64,000 nt of DNA. Source: Agaricus subrufescens. Lineage: Eukaryota; Basidiomycota; Agaricomycetes; Agaricales; Agaricaceae. The notes under the pieces were generated by a model. It made no database searches and had not been told where the DNA came from. It saw nothing but the letters and a program-made list of their open reading frames with translations. Location of the stretch: positions 1,488,001 to 1,552,000 of the forward strand of contig CM057058.1 of assembly GCA_029945375.1 (NCBI GenBank), written 5' to 3'. Made by a program: the position numbers and the translations under genes. How positions within the stretch are numbered: the first letter of the stretch is position 1; every line of letters starts with the position of its first letter. This document shows positions 47,101 through 62,264 of this stretch, in pieces.

Positions 47101-47979
47101 CTAGATTGCTCCAGGACGTATTGCGCGTTGAAAATAGCTCGCGACGAGTGGGAAAGTCAGGGTACAGAACACAAAGTAGCTGGTATTCGGGTTCCCTGTC
47201 GCTGCTCAGAGTACCTTGACGAGGAGAAAGGAAGCTGTAAATCAACAGAAAATAGCGATCAACAAGGCACCGGCATTCAAACCTTTCCATTTTGAGGCAA
47301 ACCGGAAAACAAAACACAGTTATCCCCAAAGTCCGTCCAGACAGTATCTAATGCGTACGGGAAAACCGGCGGTTGAAAGACCGCATGTGCTTTGATTTTA
47401 GACGTAAAGCGTATGTTCTTTTTGGTTGAATTCTTCCGATCTGGATCAACAACGGGCTGATGAGTCTGGTGACCAGCACATGCAGATACGAGATGGCAGA
47501 TGACTATCGCTTCTCACAAACCAGTCCGGTGGATCGAGAGCAAACTCTCAAATAAGTCAAGGGCTGGAGACAATATCCAGGGCAATCGCTGCCCAGCTCG
47601 ACACGGCCCGTTCGACTCGCTACGACCTGGCTCGCAATCCCCAAAAATCAAATCCACCCACCATCACTGTTATCAGCTTCCAACCGTGACAATGGAACAC
47701 TTCGGGCACATGTGGTGAAACGAAATATGAAACCCATGGTGCAGAAGCACACGACTACTTTGTGCTTCGAAACAATCCTCTTTATATCAGCGGAATCGTC
47801 TAGCTACATGGATGGGCGCGCCGGACTCCAGGAAACCACCTCTCGCTCGACATGAGATAGAGATGACTACAAGGGGCCCAAAACGGGATAATCATATCAT
47901 ATAGGGAAAGCCTATCAGGTCAACTCGGAATATCCTCGCCCTAGCATGGGAGTCCAGCGTATCAAGAGGGCACTATCCC
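47101..47979. other. Intergenic between RRP43 and EMC6, nothing recognised
   Basis: This holds the RRP43 promoter and EMC6 3' UTR. I scanned it for RNA genes and repeats and see none. Confidence 0.4.
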
Positions 47980-48496
47980 CTAATCGTACACTAAAAATGA
48001 CGTAGAAAAATCGGGGTCTATTAGTTTGCTTTATTCAATGCCATGAGGGGCGTTCTGCTTACCGTGCACAATGCCTACCGGAGCATATTAGTCACGTATA
48101 ATGACAAGAAAAGAGGGGTCGGTGGCTTACCATAGAAGAGAGTCCACAGTAGGATGAATCCAAACAGGGTGTCCTGGCTGGGCTTGACGAGCTCCCACCA
48201 GCCCTCAAGGAGATATTTTTTGGGGGAACCGCCGCATCTACAGTACAATAACATAAGCCACAAGCCGCGTCAAGGTCCTTAAAGAGCAGCCCGTACCGGA
48301 AGACAGAAATGCAGAGCGCAGAGAACAGCAGCGACACAAAAAAGAGCAAAAAGCCGTAGAAGTTCGTGAGGCCGAGAATACCCGCCGCCGCGCCAGAGAA
48401 ACACGCAGAAAGAAAGTGCACCGAGCTCAAGACGCTGACGTTGTGCGCAACGGCGGCGGGGTTGATGTTGGCCTCGGGGGCGCTCGTCGTCGACAT
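47980..48496 (-). CDS. EMC6: ER membrane protein complex subunit 6
   Basis: EMC6 is a small core membrane subunit of the EMC insertase, which places transmembrane segments into the ER membrane. From ATG 48496, exon 1 reads MSTTSAPEANINPAAVAHNV, then HFLSACFSGAAAGILGLTNF (first helix) and YGFLLFFVSLLFSALCISVF (second helix). An intron then leads to CGGSPKKYLLEGWWELVKPS and QDTLFGFILLWTLFYG (third helix). Two more introns join G, IVH and a final 11-nt coding exon giving VYD and stop, reproducing the conserved family end (GxVHVY). The 11-nt terminal exon lies about 75 bp from the previous exon and is easy to miss; without it the frame reads through to a different tail. Confidence 0.93.
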
Positions 48497-48609
48497 GGCT
48501 GGCGGGCGAGACGAGTGCAGTCAGGTGATCGGCAGGATACCGCATCACGTGGACGATAATCCCGAGTTTTCGGCCTTCTGCTAATTTATCAGTGTCCGGA
48601 CTCTGTGCG
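48497..48609. promoter_or_regulatory. Bidirectional promoter of EMC6 and ASADH with a CACGTG box
   Basis: The 113 bp between divergent ATGs contain TCACGTGG (CACGTG at 48546-48551), about midway. This is the same core as in the TAF4/NUP42, F-box and AlkB promoters. Confidence 0.55.
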
Positions 48610-49874
48610 ATGAGCGCCAGCAGGTTCTCTCCCTCCAAGTTCCAGTACCCGCGCACCATGGCCGCCGACCCCTCCACCGCTCTCTCGCCCACGATAGGCG
48701 CCCCCAACGTCAAGATCAACGTCGGCATCTTGGGCGCCACGGGCACCGTCGGCCAACGCTTCATCACCCTCCTCTCCTCCCATCCCTGGTTCAAAATCCA
48801 CGCCCTCGGCGCCTCATCCAGGTCCGCAGGAAAAGCCTATCGCACTGCCGTCTCGTGGAAACAGACCACCCCCATCCCGAGTGCCGTTCGCGAGCTCATC
48901 GTCCACCCCTGCGACCCCACCATCTCCGATTTCCAAGACTGCAAAATCATCTTTTCCGGTCTCGATGCGGAAGTCGCAGGTGATATCGGTACGTCTCCTC
49001 CAACTACCCTCTCCCCAACAAGCGAATATCTCATTCTCAGCGGCGCCCAGAGGCCGCATTTCGGGCAGCAGAATTGGCCGTCTTTTCCAACGCAAAAAAC
49101 TACCGTCGCGATCCACTCGTACCACTCATAGTACCCCTCGTCAACACTACCCATCTCGCCATGATCCCTCAACAACGAACCCTCCACGATCCCCCGCTAA
49201 AAAAAGGCTTCATCGTCACCAACGCCAACTGTTCAACAACAGGCTACGTAATCCCCATATCCGCCCTCGAAAAAGCCTTTGGCCCAATCGAAGCCATCAT
49301 GGTCACCACCCTCCAAGCCATCTCAGGCGCAGGCTACCCAGGCGTCCCATCTCTCGACATCTTCGACAACGTCATCCCCTACATCTCCGGTGAAGAAGAA
49401 AAAATAGAATGGGAAACCCTCAAAATCCTCGGAGGAATCACCGAAACCGATGACGGCCTCAAAACGTTCGATATGCACGCCTCCCACCCGTTACGCGTAT
49501 CCGCTTCTTGTAATCGTGTCCCTGTCATCGATGGTCATACCGAATGCGTGTCCGTACGTTTCGCCAGAAGACCTCCACCGAGTCCTCAACAGGTTCGCGA
49601 GGCTCTTGCTGCGTATACTCCAGATGCGCAAGCCCTAGGTTGCCCTAGTGCACCTAGACACGCCATCACGGTTCACGAGGAACCAGATCGACCGCAGCCC
49701 AGGTTGGATCGGTATTATCAGGAAGGTGCCGGCGTTTCAGTTGGTCGTGTACGCCAATGCCAGGTCCTCGATATCAAGTTTGTTGTATTGGCCAACAACG
49801 TTTCTATCGGCGCAGCTACCAGTAGCATCATTAACGCCGAATTAGCACTCCTGAAAGACGTTATCTTTACGTAG
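48610..49874 (+). CDS. HOM2: Aspartate-semialdehyde dehydrogenase
   Basis: It reduces aspartyl-4-phosphate to aspartate-semialdehyde with NADPH, on the path to threonine, methionine and isoleucine. Exons 48610-48988 and 49051-49874 give 400 aa from the first ATG. A second in-frame ATG at 48658 in a stronger context (CACCATGGCC) would give 384 aa, nearer to the yeast length, and may be the true start. The NADP-binding loop is VGILGATGTVGQRFITLL; the substrate-binding block is VFSNAKNYRRDPLVPLIVPL. The catalytic Cys is in TNANCSTTG, and the catalytic His falls in SVIDGHTECVSVRF-like sequence (VIDGHTECVSVRF). Further family motifs are LQAISGAGYPGVP, DNVIPYISGEEEKIEWET and PDRPQPRLDRYYQ. The intron acceptor at 49050 was chosen since it yields GDIEAAFRAAELAVFSN. 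Confidence 0.95.
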
Positions 49875-50064
49875 GCTGTGCCTCTCCCCTCCCTAGAAAA
49901 GTTTCAACGATATGTAACGAGTACCAATTAGAATCGAGTTGTATTTGTTTCCACATAGACGTTCAAGTGTTTTAGTCAAGTAAGTACAATATAATACTAG
50001 GCCCCGTACAATAAAAGTCTGCCCTAAATCCCTGCACATCCATCAAAAGCAAAGCAAGAAAAGC
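49875..50064. terminator. Convergent 3' ends of ASADH and SMC5
   Basis: A 190-bp gap between two converging stop codons. It contains TA-rich sequence and an AATAAAA-like signal near 50008 (plus) that could serve polyadenylation; nothing else. Confidence 0.35.
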
Positions 50065-54860
<4,796 letters not shown>

Positions 54861-54928
54861 GGTGGTTCAGGGGAAGCAAGACGCGTGACAATGCTAATGA
54901 GTGACAGGACGCGTCTGTGGTGTGACCG
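54861..54928. promoter_or_regulatory. Bidirectional promoter with two MCB (ACGCGT) boxes
   Basis: In the 68 bp between the SMC5 and 54929 start codons are two ACGCGT sites (54881-54886 and 54909-54914). They lie in an 8-bp perfect inverted repeat (AGACGCGT at 54879-54886, ACGCGTCT at 54909-54916). ACGCGT is the binding core of the MBF factor that drives G1/S transcription in fungi. Confidence 0.65.
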
Positions 54929-55882
54929 ATGGAGGCTCTCCTGACTGCGCAGCTGAATGATCTCCTCTCCAGCCTCGGCCTGCCGTTTGCGCTCCAGTCC
55001 CCCACAGACCTCACCCCGTCCCTCCTCCTCGCCGTCCTCGAGGCCATCCTCGACGTCCGCATCCCAATCGACATCCATGACCCCGCCACCAGGCCCGTCC
55101 AGACCGTCAAGGTCTTTCTCGGCGTCCTCGAGACTGACATCATCCAATCAGACGTCGGCCTAAACCAAATAGACCCGCGGCTGCTCGCTGCAGGCGAGTG
55201 GGACGAAATCGTCTTTGTCGCCGAGGTCCTGTGCTGGATCGGCAAAGAACTTGGTCTCATACCCGACCCGTCTCCAGACAAAGGCAAGGGCCGAGCAACG
55301 GACTGCCTGGATGACCTGTTGCCGCTCGAACAGGGTGGCAAGCCTCCGCCAACTCCCTCCCCCTCGTCTACCATCACATTCCTCCCTCCCTTCACCCCCA
55401 TCTCACCTCTCTTCACACCCACCCTTCTCTTATCCGTCGCCCAAGACGATACCGTTCAGACAAGCATAACCTCTCCCCTCGCAGCCTCCTCCCCTCTCCG
55501 CACCACTCGACACCAGAAGTCTGCATCCGAACCAACCAACCCCATCCCCCCGGACGATACTTCCTTCACCTATCAAACACCTCCTATCCGCCAAACAGGC
55601 TACATTTCTCTAGTCGACCACGACTCAGAATTATCCTCCTACCTCAACCAGTCCCTCTCCTTCTCCTCACCTCCACAAACACCCACACCAACGAAACTAA
55701 CAACACCAACCCGCCATTCTCTTCCTACCGCACTACCGGCATGGCAAACTCTACTCTCATCGTCGCCAGATCACGACCCTCGCAGGACATACCAACTCCT
55801 ACAGCAACGTACTCAGCTCATGGAAGAACTTCTTCAGGTTCGAATGACAAGTCGGACACGAAGCAGGCGACTTGGTAATTGA
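54929..55882 (+). CDS. Basidiomycete protein with a CH-like/DUF5745-like N-terminal domain
   Basis: Function not established. The 317-aa single-exon ORF starts MEALLTAQLNDLLSSLGLPF, followed by ALQSPTDLTPSLLLAVLEAI, LDVRIPID and VQTVKVFLGVLETDII, then EWDEIVFVAEVLCWIGKELG. This ~110-residue helical block has the look of the calponin-homology-like domains of spindle and kinetochore proteins, and I recall a fungal DUF5745 with this pattern; the assignment is tentative. The rest is Ser/Pro/Thr-rich with likely phosphorylation sites and ends in a short helix (RRTYQLLQQRTQLMEELLQV) and a basic tail. It shares a compact MCB-containing promoter with SMC5, which fits a cell-cycle role. The GGTAATTG at the stop could instead be a donor, extending the protein. 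Confidence 0.7.
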   Translation: MEALLTAQLNDLLSSLGLPFALQSPTDLTPSLLLAVLEAILDVRIPIDIHDPATRPVQTVKVFLGVLETDIIQSDVGLNQIDPRLLAAGEWDEIVFVAEVLCWIGKELGLIPDPSPDKGKGRATDCLDDLLPLEQGGKPPPTPSPSSTITFLPPFTPISPLFTPTLLLSVAQDDTVQTSITSPLAASSPLRTTRHQKSASEPTNPIPPDDTSFTYQTPPIRQTGYISLVDHDSELSSYLNQSLSFSSPPQTPTPTKLTTPTRHSLPTALPAWQTLLSSSPDHDPRRTYQLLQQRTQLMEELLQVRMTSRTRSRRLGN

Positions 55883-56293
55883 TTTTTTATCCATTTATTT
55901 ATTGATTTATTTGTGCCATATCATTTACAACTCGAAAGCCAAATCTCTGTTGTTGTCACTCATACGAACATTTTGCTTGTCCACTCATCATCAACCTACG
56001 TACCATCGCAAATACATATCCCTCTGGCGGTTTTACGCCCTTCCGTAGATTCACGTCCCGTCCTACGCAGGGTAACTTAGTTAAAACCAATCAACCCTTC
56101 CCTGAATGCAAAGTATCCAATTATGCATAGTACTTAAGAATGATATGATATCTCACAAAAAATTAACAAACCAAAAAAAAAATAGTGAAGAAACAAAACA
56201 AATTAGATGTAGATGCAACAACCGCCAAGATGACTAGTACACAAAACGAGATAGCTCAGAAAAACAAAATTCCATGATAAGCACCGAAAATCA
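55883..56293. other. Convergent intergenic region
   Basis: AT-rich 3' flanks of the CH-like gene and VPS41, with several A runs. No other feature is seen. Confidence 0.4.
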
Positions 56294-59200
56294 TTATGTC
56301 CGTCGTCCTTCAACGGCTTTACGACAAACTGGACACCCTTTTCCTATTCGCGCGCGAAGCATCGATTCCCTGCGCCAGATAATCAATAACTATATTCTCA
56401 GAGAACAAAAGGACAACTCACAGCGCGACATTCCCACTAATCCCTTTTCTCCCATGAAGTCCATCATATAGAAACGGTTCCAGGCTCTTCATGAATTCCG
56501 CCCCTCCTTGACCTCCACCCATCGACGTCGAGATACACGAAGCATGCACCACATGTCGACATAAGAACAATATCAAAAATCCCTGTCCATTCTGTTGCGC
56601 CGGCCCGTCACAAATCGAACAAAGTGTTTTTGCTATATCAACACCATCAATATCCGGAAGATCTCCGCTCAAAAACAGCGTCAGTGCTCACCAGTCAAAA
56701 CTACTCCACCAGCTTGGCCCCTACTCAACTTCCCACTCAGCTCTGCACAATCACCTTCGAGAATATGCTGACATCCTTCCAGTAATTCAATCTGCAAATG
56801 AAAATCTTGTAAAATCTTGATCAAAGCTTCCTTCAACCCGGGAATCTCTAACCCATTCTTTATACGTCTGATCAACCTTATAGGCGAAATTTCCACTCCA
56901 ACATTTTCGAGTAAGCCCCGAATGAAGGTTGGCCTTGTTTCAGAATATTTGAGAAGATCTTCCCAGAGGTCGTCATCCGATTGTTCTTTCGCAAATTCAA
57001 TAGCCTGCCAACATTGAATGAATAAGCTCATGCGAATTTCAAAGTGGACCTTACACGCTGAACGTCACCCATTCGTTCAATGATGAGTGTCAGAGCTTTC
57101 TTGTTATTGCCCATTCGGCCCAACAGGAAGACCATTTCTGGGATCAAGTCGCGTTCATTGCAGGTTTCATACGCCTTCGACCCAATTCTATCAACACATG
57201 TCGATACATAAAATCAAGATTCACTTACCGTCTCGAGGTTATAGTAAGTACTCGCACGTAAGAAATCAATCAATCGTGTGGTGGCATATTCTGCATACAA
57301 CTTGACCTATTGCCAATTATCGACACTGTATATCACTGTTAGAGGAACAGATGACTCACCTGTAAGTCCGCAAAGCCGGAAACCAAATGAGGGTCTCTCT
57401 CTACAAGAGCATCAAGGTACAAGAACAGATAATAGGGCTTGTCTTTCAACTGCTGCACTACACGTACAATCTGCACGTAACGTCTCACTTTTAACTCTCG
57501 AGATGACCTAGGGAAGTTCAGAGACCACTCACAGGTATTGAATGAATGTTATCCACCAGTAGGTTAATGGCGTCGCTCTGTCCAGCTGCCCCACCCTCTG
57601 CTTTCCGTTTTTCCATCAATTCATGATCGAATTCTACGAGTAGTAGCACCTGATCTTGTACATCCGTGAACAAGTTATTCTCCCTAATCAATTCGAGAAC
57701 ATTGGGTCTCCGGAGTCGAAGATAGAATGGCAGCGCTTTTCCTGGTTGTCTGTTTGCCGTGTACCTAAGGTATGCATGTAAGATCACGTTGTAAAGAAGG
57801 AAATGCAGCGAAACATACAACTCAGCGAGGCACTCCATCAATACAGCATTGCCCGAGGGTGTCGCCATTGACTTGGGCTGGGATGAGGCCTTGTCAAGTT
57901 CTGAACGGACAGCTACGATGACAGCGCCTATTTCGTATATTTCCTTGGGCCACTCTCTAATCATTTTCAATAATGCCTGTTATGCCGTGTTTGTCTCGAA
58001 TATGAAGTTAGGAGTGTAGTAACCTTACCTGACGATCGTGAGTTAGGAAGTGTGCCAACACCATCTCATAAACTAGATGCGACAGTCGGGGCGATTCGGT
58101 CGGAACATAGGGAATAATTGCCTACGTTTCATCAGTAAAGTTGGTAATACAGAAGCAAAGAGATATACAAACTTGGAGCTGATCTCTCTCTGCAAACGCA
58201 AAAATCCAATCTTCCCATCGTTTTGAATCATGCCCACATACTTTTGGAGTCAGCTTCGCGGCCTTTGCAAACTCTCCTGGAAAACAGGTTCGTCAACATC
58301 ATCCACACGTGTTCACAGGGCCTCACCTTCGTTGACTAGATGCCGAATATACTTCTGCCCAATTTCAACCGCACTCAGAACATGTTTCTCCCCATCCGCT
58401 CCTTCATCCACAAGACCTTTCGCACCATCACTCTTCTTAAGCAGCGCATCAGCCTCGATCTTCTCCACCTCATCCAGAGCCTCTTCATACCTCTCCCTTT
58501 CTACTAACCATGCCACATGATCCCTTTTATCTCTTGGCCGTACCCTCACGAGATCTCTGGGACTCAGTACCACATAGCTCCTAGCCTCCGGATCAGATCC
58601 AGCGGGATCGTCACAAGTAACACCCTCGACTAGGACGTAGTCATTACAACCCCACTTTGGGAAATCCGTGATAGTAATTGCATCCGCTGCTAACTCTTCA
58701 CCGGCGCGTGAAATGATCCGAAGTTCAGGTCGCTCAGCTTGCTTGCGTGCCTGGCGTTCTCGATCTTCTGTCATTTCATCTGTGAAAGTCTCCGGTGGAC
58801 TATATGCGATTATAAGGAAGGAAGTAAGAGGAGGCTGTCGCTTTTCCAGAGGTTTCTTGGTAACGGCATCTTGTTTGTGCCCCAGAGTATCCAGAGAAGC
58901 ATTGTTGGGGTTTGGTGATGGATGGGGCACAATGCCAGCGATCATGCAGTCTAATTGAAAAACGGCAGTGATATCGACTACAAAAGGTGGTAAATTTGCG
59001 GAAGATGATGACGAAGTACTCCGGGGACGTTCACGAATCCGCGCAACTTTAATGAAATCTGCCCAGGCAATGAGCAAAGTGGAGTCGTCTTGCCAATGTA
59101 GAGTGCACTTGAAGAGGTCCGCGCGAGGGCTATCAGTAGGCCTGTCAATGAAATTAATGCGCGTTTGGGAAACGTAGTCATATATCTTGACGCCCTGGTT

Positions 59201-60127
59201 CACCCATTAGCGGTTTTCTCGGGTTCAAAGCGGAACGACATACCATATCGTTGGCCCACGCAATTAATCTCCCTCTCCACCGTACTTGCCATATTGGCCC
59301 TTCGCCAGAATGCAGTAGTGTCTCCTTGTGCCCTAGCCAACCCTTCTCCCGAAGTACTAGGTTTCCCGCCAAACCACCGTGAACTATCGCCCGAGTACTC
59401 CGCTTGCCGAAGTTGGGCTCAAGAGCAACAGTACGCATAGGTCTCTTCATGTCAAACGCGTATGACTCAGTCGTAGTGATTGAATGTACGACAACCTGTC
59501 CTAAAGACATGAGAGTCCATATGATTGATATATGCGCTTTGGATCGAATGAACAAACGAACCGTCTATTGAAGCAGTGGCAACAAATTCGGCGTTGGTGT
59601 CGAGAGATATATCAACGATAGATGCGAAGTGGGGTTTATAGGACTTTAAACGTTTGCCAGAAACATCCAGAAGGTGGATGATTCCTGCATGAGTCCCGAG
59701 GGCCTGTATATACGCTGACAGTCAGTTATATTGAAAATATTGAATGCAAAGAGTGTTGGCATGCCATTATGTTGTGCGATATCGCGAGGGCAGACGCAGA
59801 GTCTTTCTTCAGCAATTCCGGAACAGCTCCAGTGATCCGTTCATACTTCAGTGCTGGCTCCTCCTCTTCCTCGTCATCGTCGTCCTCTTCTGACTCGTCA
59901 CCATCTTCGCTACCGTCGTTGCTTCCTTCTTCAGAGTCGTCATCCTCCTCTTCTCCGCTCGCTTCCGAGTGGCCGTTAACACTCTCCACGGGCCGATGAC
60001 CATTGAGATGAAGCTTGGCTGGGTCCCCCGCACTACTGGGATCGGGCACAGCAGCGGGATTCTCCGCGGGCTGGGTCTCCGGCAGCGAGAGTGGGAGATG
60101 TCCAGCATCGCGAGGCGGAGAGGCCAT
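56294..60127 (-). CDS. VPS41: HOPS complex subunit VPS41
   Basis: VPS41 is the HOPS tethering subunit that binds the Rab7/Ypt7 GTPase and drives fusion at the vacuole. ATG 60127 begins a ~90-residue acidic low-complexity tail (long Asp/Glu/Ser runs), then ALKYERITGAVPELLKKDSA, the conserved entry to the beta-propeller. Exons continue ALGTHAGIIHLLDVSGKRLK, SYKPHFASIVDISLD and TAEFVATASIDG-like sequence, LHSGEGPIWQVRWRGRLIAW and GVKIYDYVSQTRINFIDRPT. Then come VEKIEADALLKKSDGAKGLV, a helical clathrin-repeat region to about 56700, and a C-terminal RING-type module: TLCSICDGPAQQNGQ, LFLCRHVVHASC and GCPVCRKAVEGRRT with stop at 56294. The TTG upstream was rejected as a start. About 15 introns; internal ends approximate. 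Confidence 0.92.
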
Positions 60128-60678
60128 TGTGGGCGTATGCAAGTTGGAACGCGCTACATGCTGTCATCATGCCGTGGAAAAGTATTTCCATCCATAGCCA
60201 CCGGGGTGAATTAACTAGTAAGTACCACCATCAATTCCTCCGCATCCTGGGCATCCGACACCTTGCCACCCATCGATGACATTGGAATGCACGAGTTCTT
60301 CATGCTCATCGGTGAGCACCCGCCACAGTCCACGAAGGCGAAGGGTATAAAAAGAGCCAGAAGTCCGCTACATGATGAACAGAACAATTAACATGCAAAA
60401 TCACAAGAGTCAAAATTCGAAGAAAACGAAGGCTTTCGTAAATGTTCTCGAAGGTTGTTTCAAATATCTCGATAAAAATGGTAACTAACCACCTCTTCGC
60501 GATATTGAACGCTCATTAGACGTTTCGCGATTTACAAGAACTGGAGATCTGTCAACACGGCGGTAGGGCATCTAGTAGTCGTCCACTCACCAAGGAGTCC
60601 CGGCCAGATGCTGTTATTGTTCGACGCGACCGTTTACCTTTGCTGGAAGAAGCTAATGCATATTAGGGTTCAGTCGAA
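60128..60678. other. Divergent intergenic region
   Basis: This lies between VPS41 and the FunK1 gene. No repeat or RNA gene is evident. Upstream in-frame coding for the FunK1 N-terminus (ORF at 60608) lacks family similarity that I can see. Confidence 0.4.
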
Positions 60679-62264
60679 ATGGCGATTGGATATTGCTCAG
60701 CCGGCGAATCGCGTGAACAGTGTCTTGAAGAGGTTATCAGCTATGTTGGATACCTTCTGGAGGCCCGACCAGAACTTGTTTCGGCACTCGGTCTTCTCGT
60801 CGAACCCGGATGTCTCAGTTTCCTCTTGTGCAATACAGATGAAATCAAGAAGCTAAGCGTCTCAACGGGGGAGGAACTTTTCTCTCTACTTTTGGTTGTT
60901 ATGAAGTATTTGAACGGTGGTCAAGAAAAGAACCTCGATTCAACCTTGTCCAGAGGATCGGGTCCTAATCTTTTCAACGTAAGCGTTCTAAACGAAAGCT
61001 CGTCTCTCGAAGTCTCTGAAGGCCAAGGATCTCTCTTTAAAAACTGTACTCTACGCTGGTCGCACGATCCTTTTGGTCGTCGCTCAAACATCTTCATCAC
61101 TGAACGTGGAAATCCAGTCCACGCGACCCGTGTCATCAAAGATCAATATATCAGGAAGAACCACCGCTGGACCGAGAAGGAAATTCTTCACAAGATACAC
61201 GCAACCGGGACATATCCTGCGGTTGTCACGATGTCTTTTGCCGGAACACTTCCTGGCAGGAGAACCACAGATTCTATGCTGGACCGAGAAGGAAATTACA
61301 AGCTTCACACGGGGACTTTATTTCGATCGCAAAATCCTTCACCGTGACATCAGTCCATGGAATATCATGATACGGGAAACAGGAGATGCTATCCCAGCTA
61401 CCGACCCATCATCATCTCCTGTGTTCATCAGGCATCTACTTGATCCTCAGTTTGTGATGTCTCGTTGATTACGGAAAATATTCGACTGACAAGACAATGA
61501 TCAGAGTACATAAACAAAAGTCATCAGTATTCCTCATTGATTTTGATTACAGTCAAGATCTCGAATCATCCAAAGCTTCTCTCGATGAACGAACAGTGAG
61601 TCTGATTTGATGGGCATTTCATGTTCCTGAGCATGTGATTAGGGTACACCCATGTTCATTGCCCGAGCTGTCCAAGCTGGTAAACCACTACCGCATAATA
61701 GATACACGTTTTTCCCCCATTTATCAGAAAAAAATTCGACCTGTCTACGAAAACGTCCATCCGAAACGAATGGAAGTGTTTGATGGAGCATTCGAACCTC
61801 AGTTCGGACCACGCAAAAATCCTCCTTCCTCTCCCTTCAAGCACGAACTTCAGCATGATGCAGAGTCAGGCGTCTGGTCATTCTTTTGGTGGGGTATCCT
61901 GGCTTCACCCGAGAATGCAAAAGAGTCCCGCATCAATCCTATAAATTGGTTCGCATTTGCGCCCATATATCATGGGCCCCGAACGGGGTTACCTGAAGTT
62001 GATGAAAGAGACACGATTATCAATAATTTAGCCGACAGGAAAACTGATTTCCTCCATCCTGGGTATGGGGATCTCCTCCAGTTGTTCTCAAGTATCGCAG
62101 AAGCGATCGACCCAGACTACTATTGGGCTGGTGATGCCATCCGACAAAGACCAGGTTTTGTACATGAAATCCTTCAACGAATCAATCTTAACTTGGTTGT
62201 CCAAAACAACAGTGCACCTGTTATGGACAAACAGAAATCTGCCCTTAATAGAACACCTCTTTAG
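60679..62264 (+). CDS. FunK1-type fungal protein kinase, probably degenerate
   Basis: FunK1 kinases are a large basidiomycete-expanded family of uncertain role. From ATG 60679: a helical N-terminus, then SEGQGSLFKNCTLRWSHDPF and VIKDQYIRKNHRWTEKEILH (Lys of beta3 and Glu of helix C). A 49-nt intron (about 61220-61270) restores the frame into FTRGLYFDRKILHRDISPWN (catalytic loop). A second intron gives SSVFLIDFDYSQDLESS (DFG equivalent), then ERTGTPMFIARAVQ and FKHELQHDAESGVWSFFWWG. It ends near LQRINLNLVVQNN. Between helix C and the catalytic loop only ~35 residues remain where the family has about 100, so the hinge region is missing. A frame change near 61680 needs a 22-nt intron or is a real frameshift. 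Likely a pseudogene in progress. Confidence 0.72.

Noticed and set aside
49030..49060. Acceptor CAG at 49040 for the ASADH intron
   Set aside because: It shifts the frame; the acceptor at 49050 gives the conserved IEAAFRAAELAVFSN joint.
59769..59999. Poly-Ser ORF on plus
   Set aside because: It is the antisense reading of the acidic Asp/Glu tail of VPS41.
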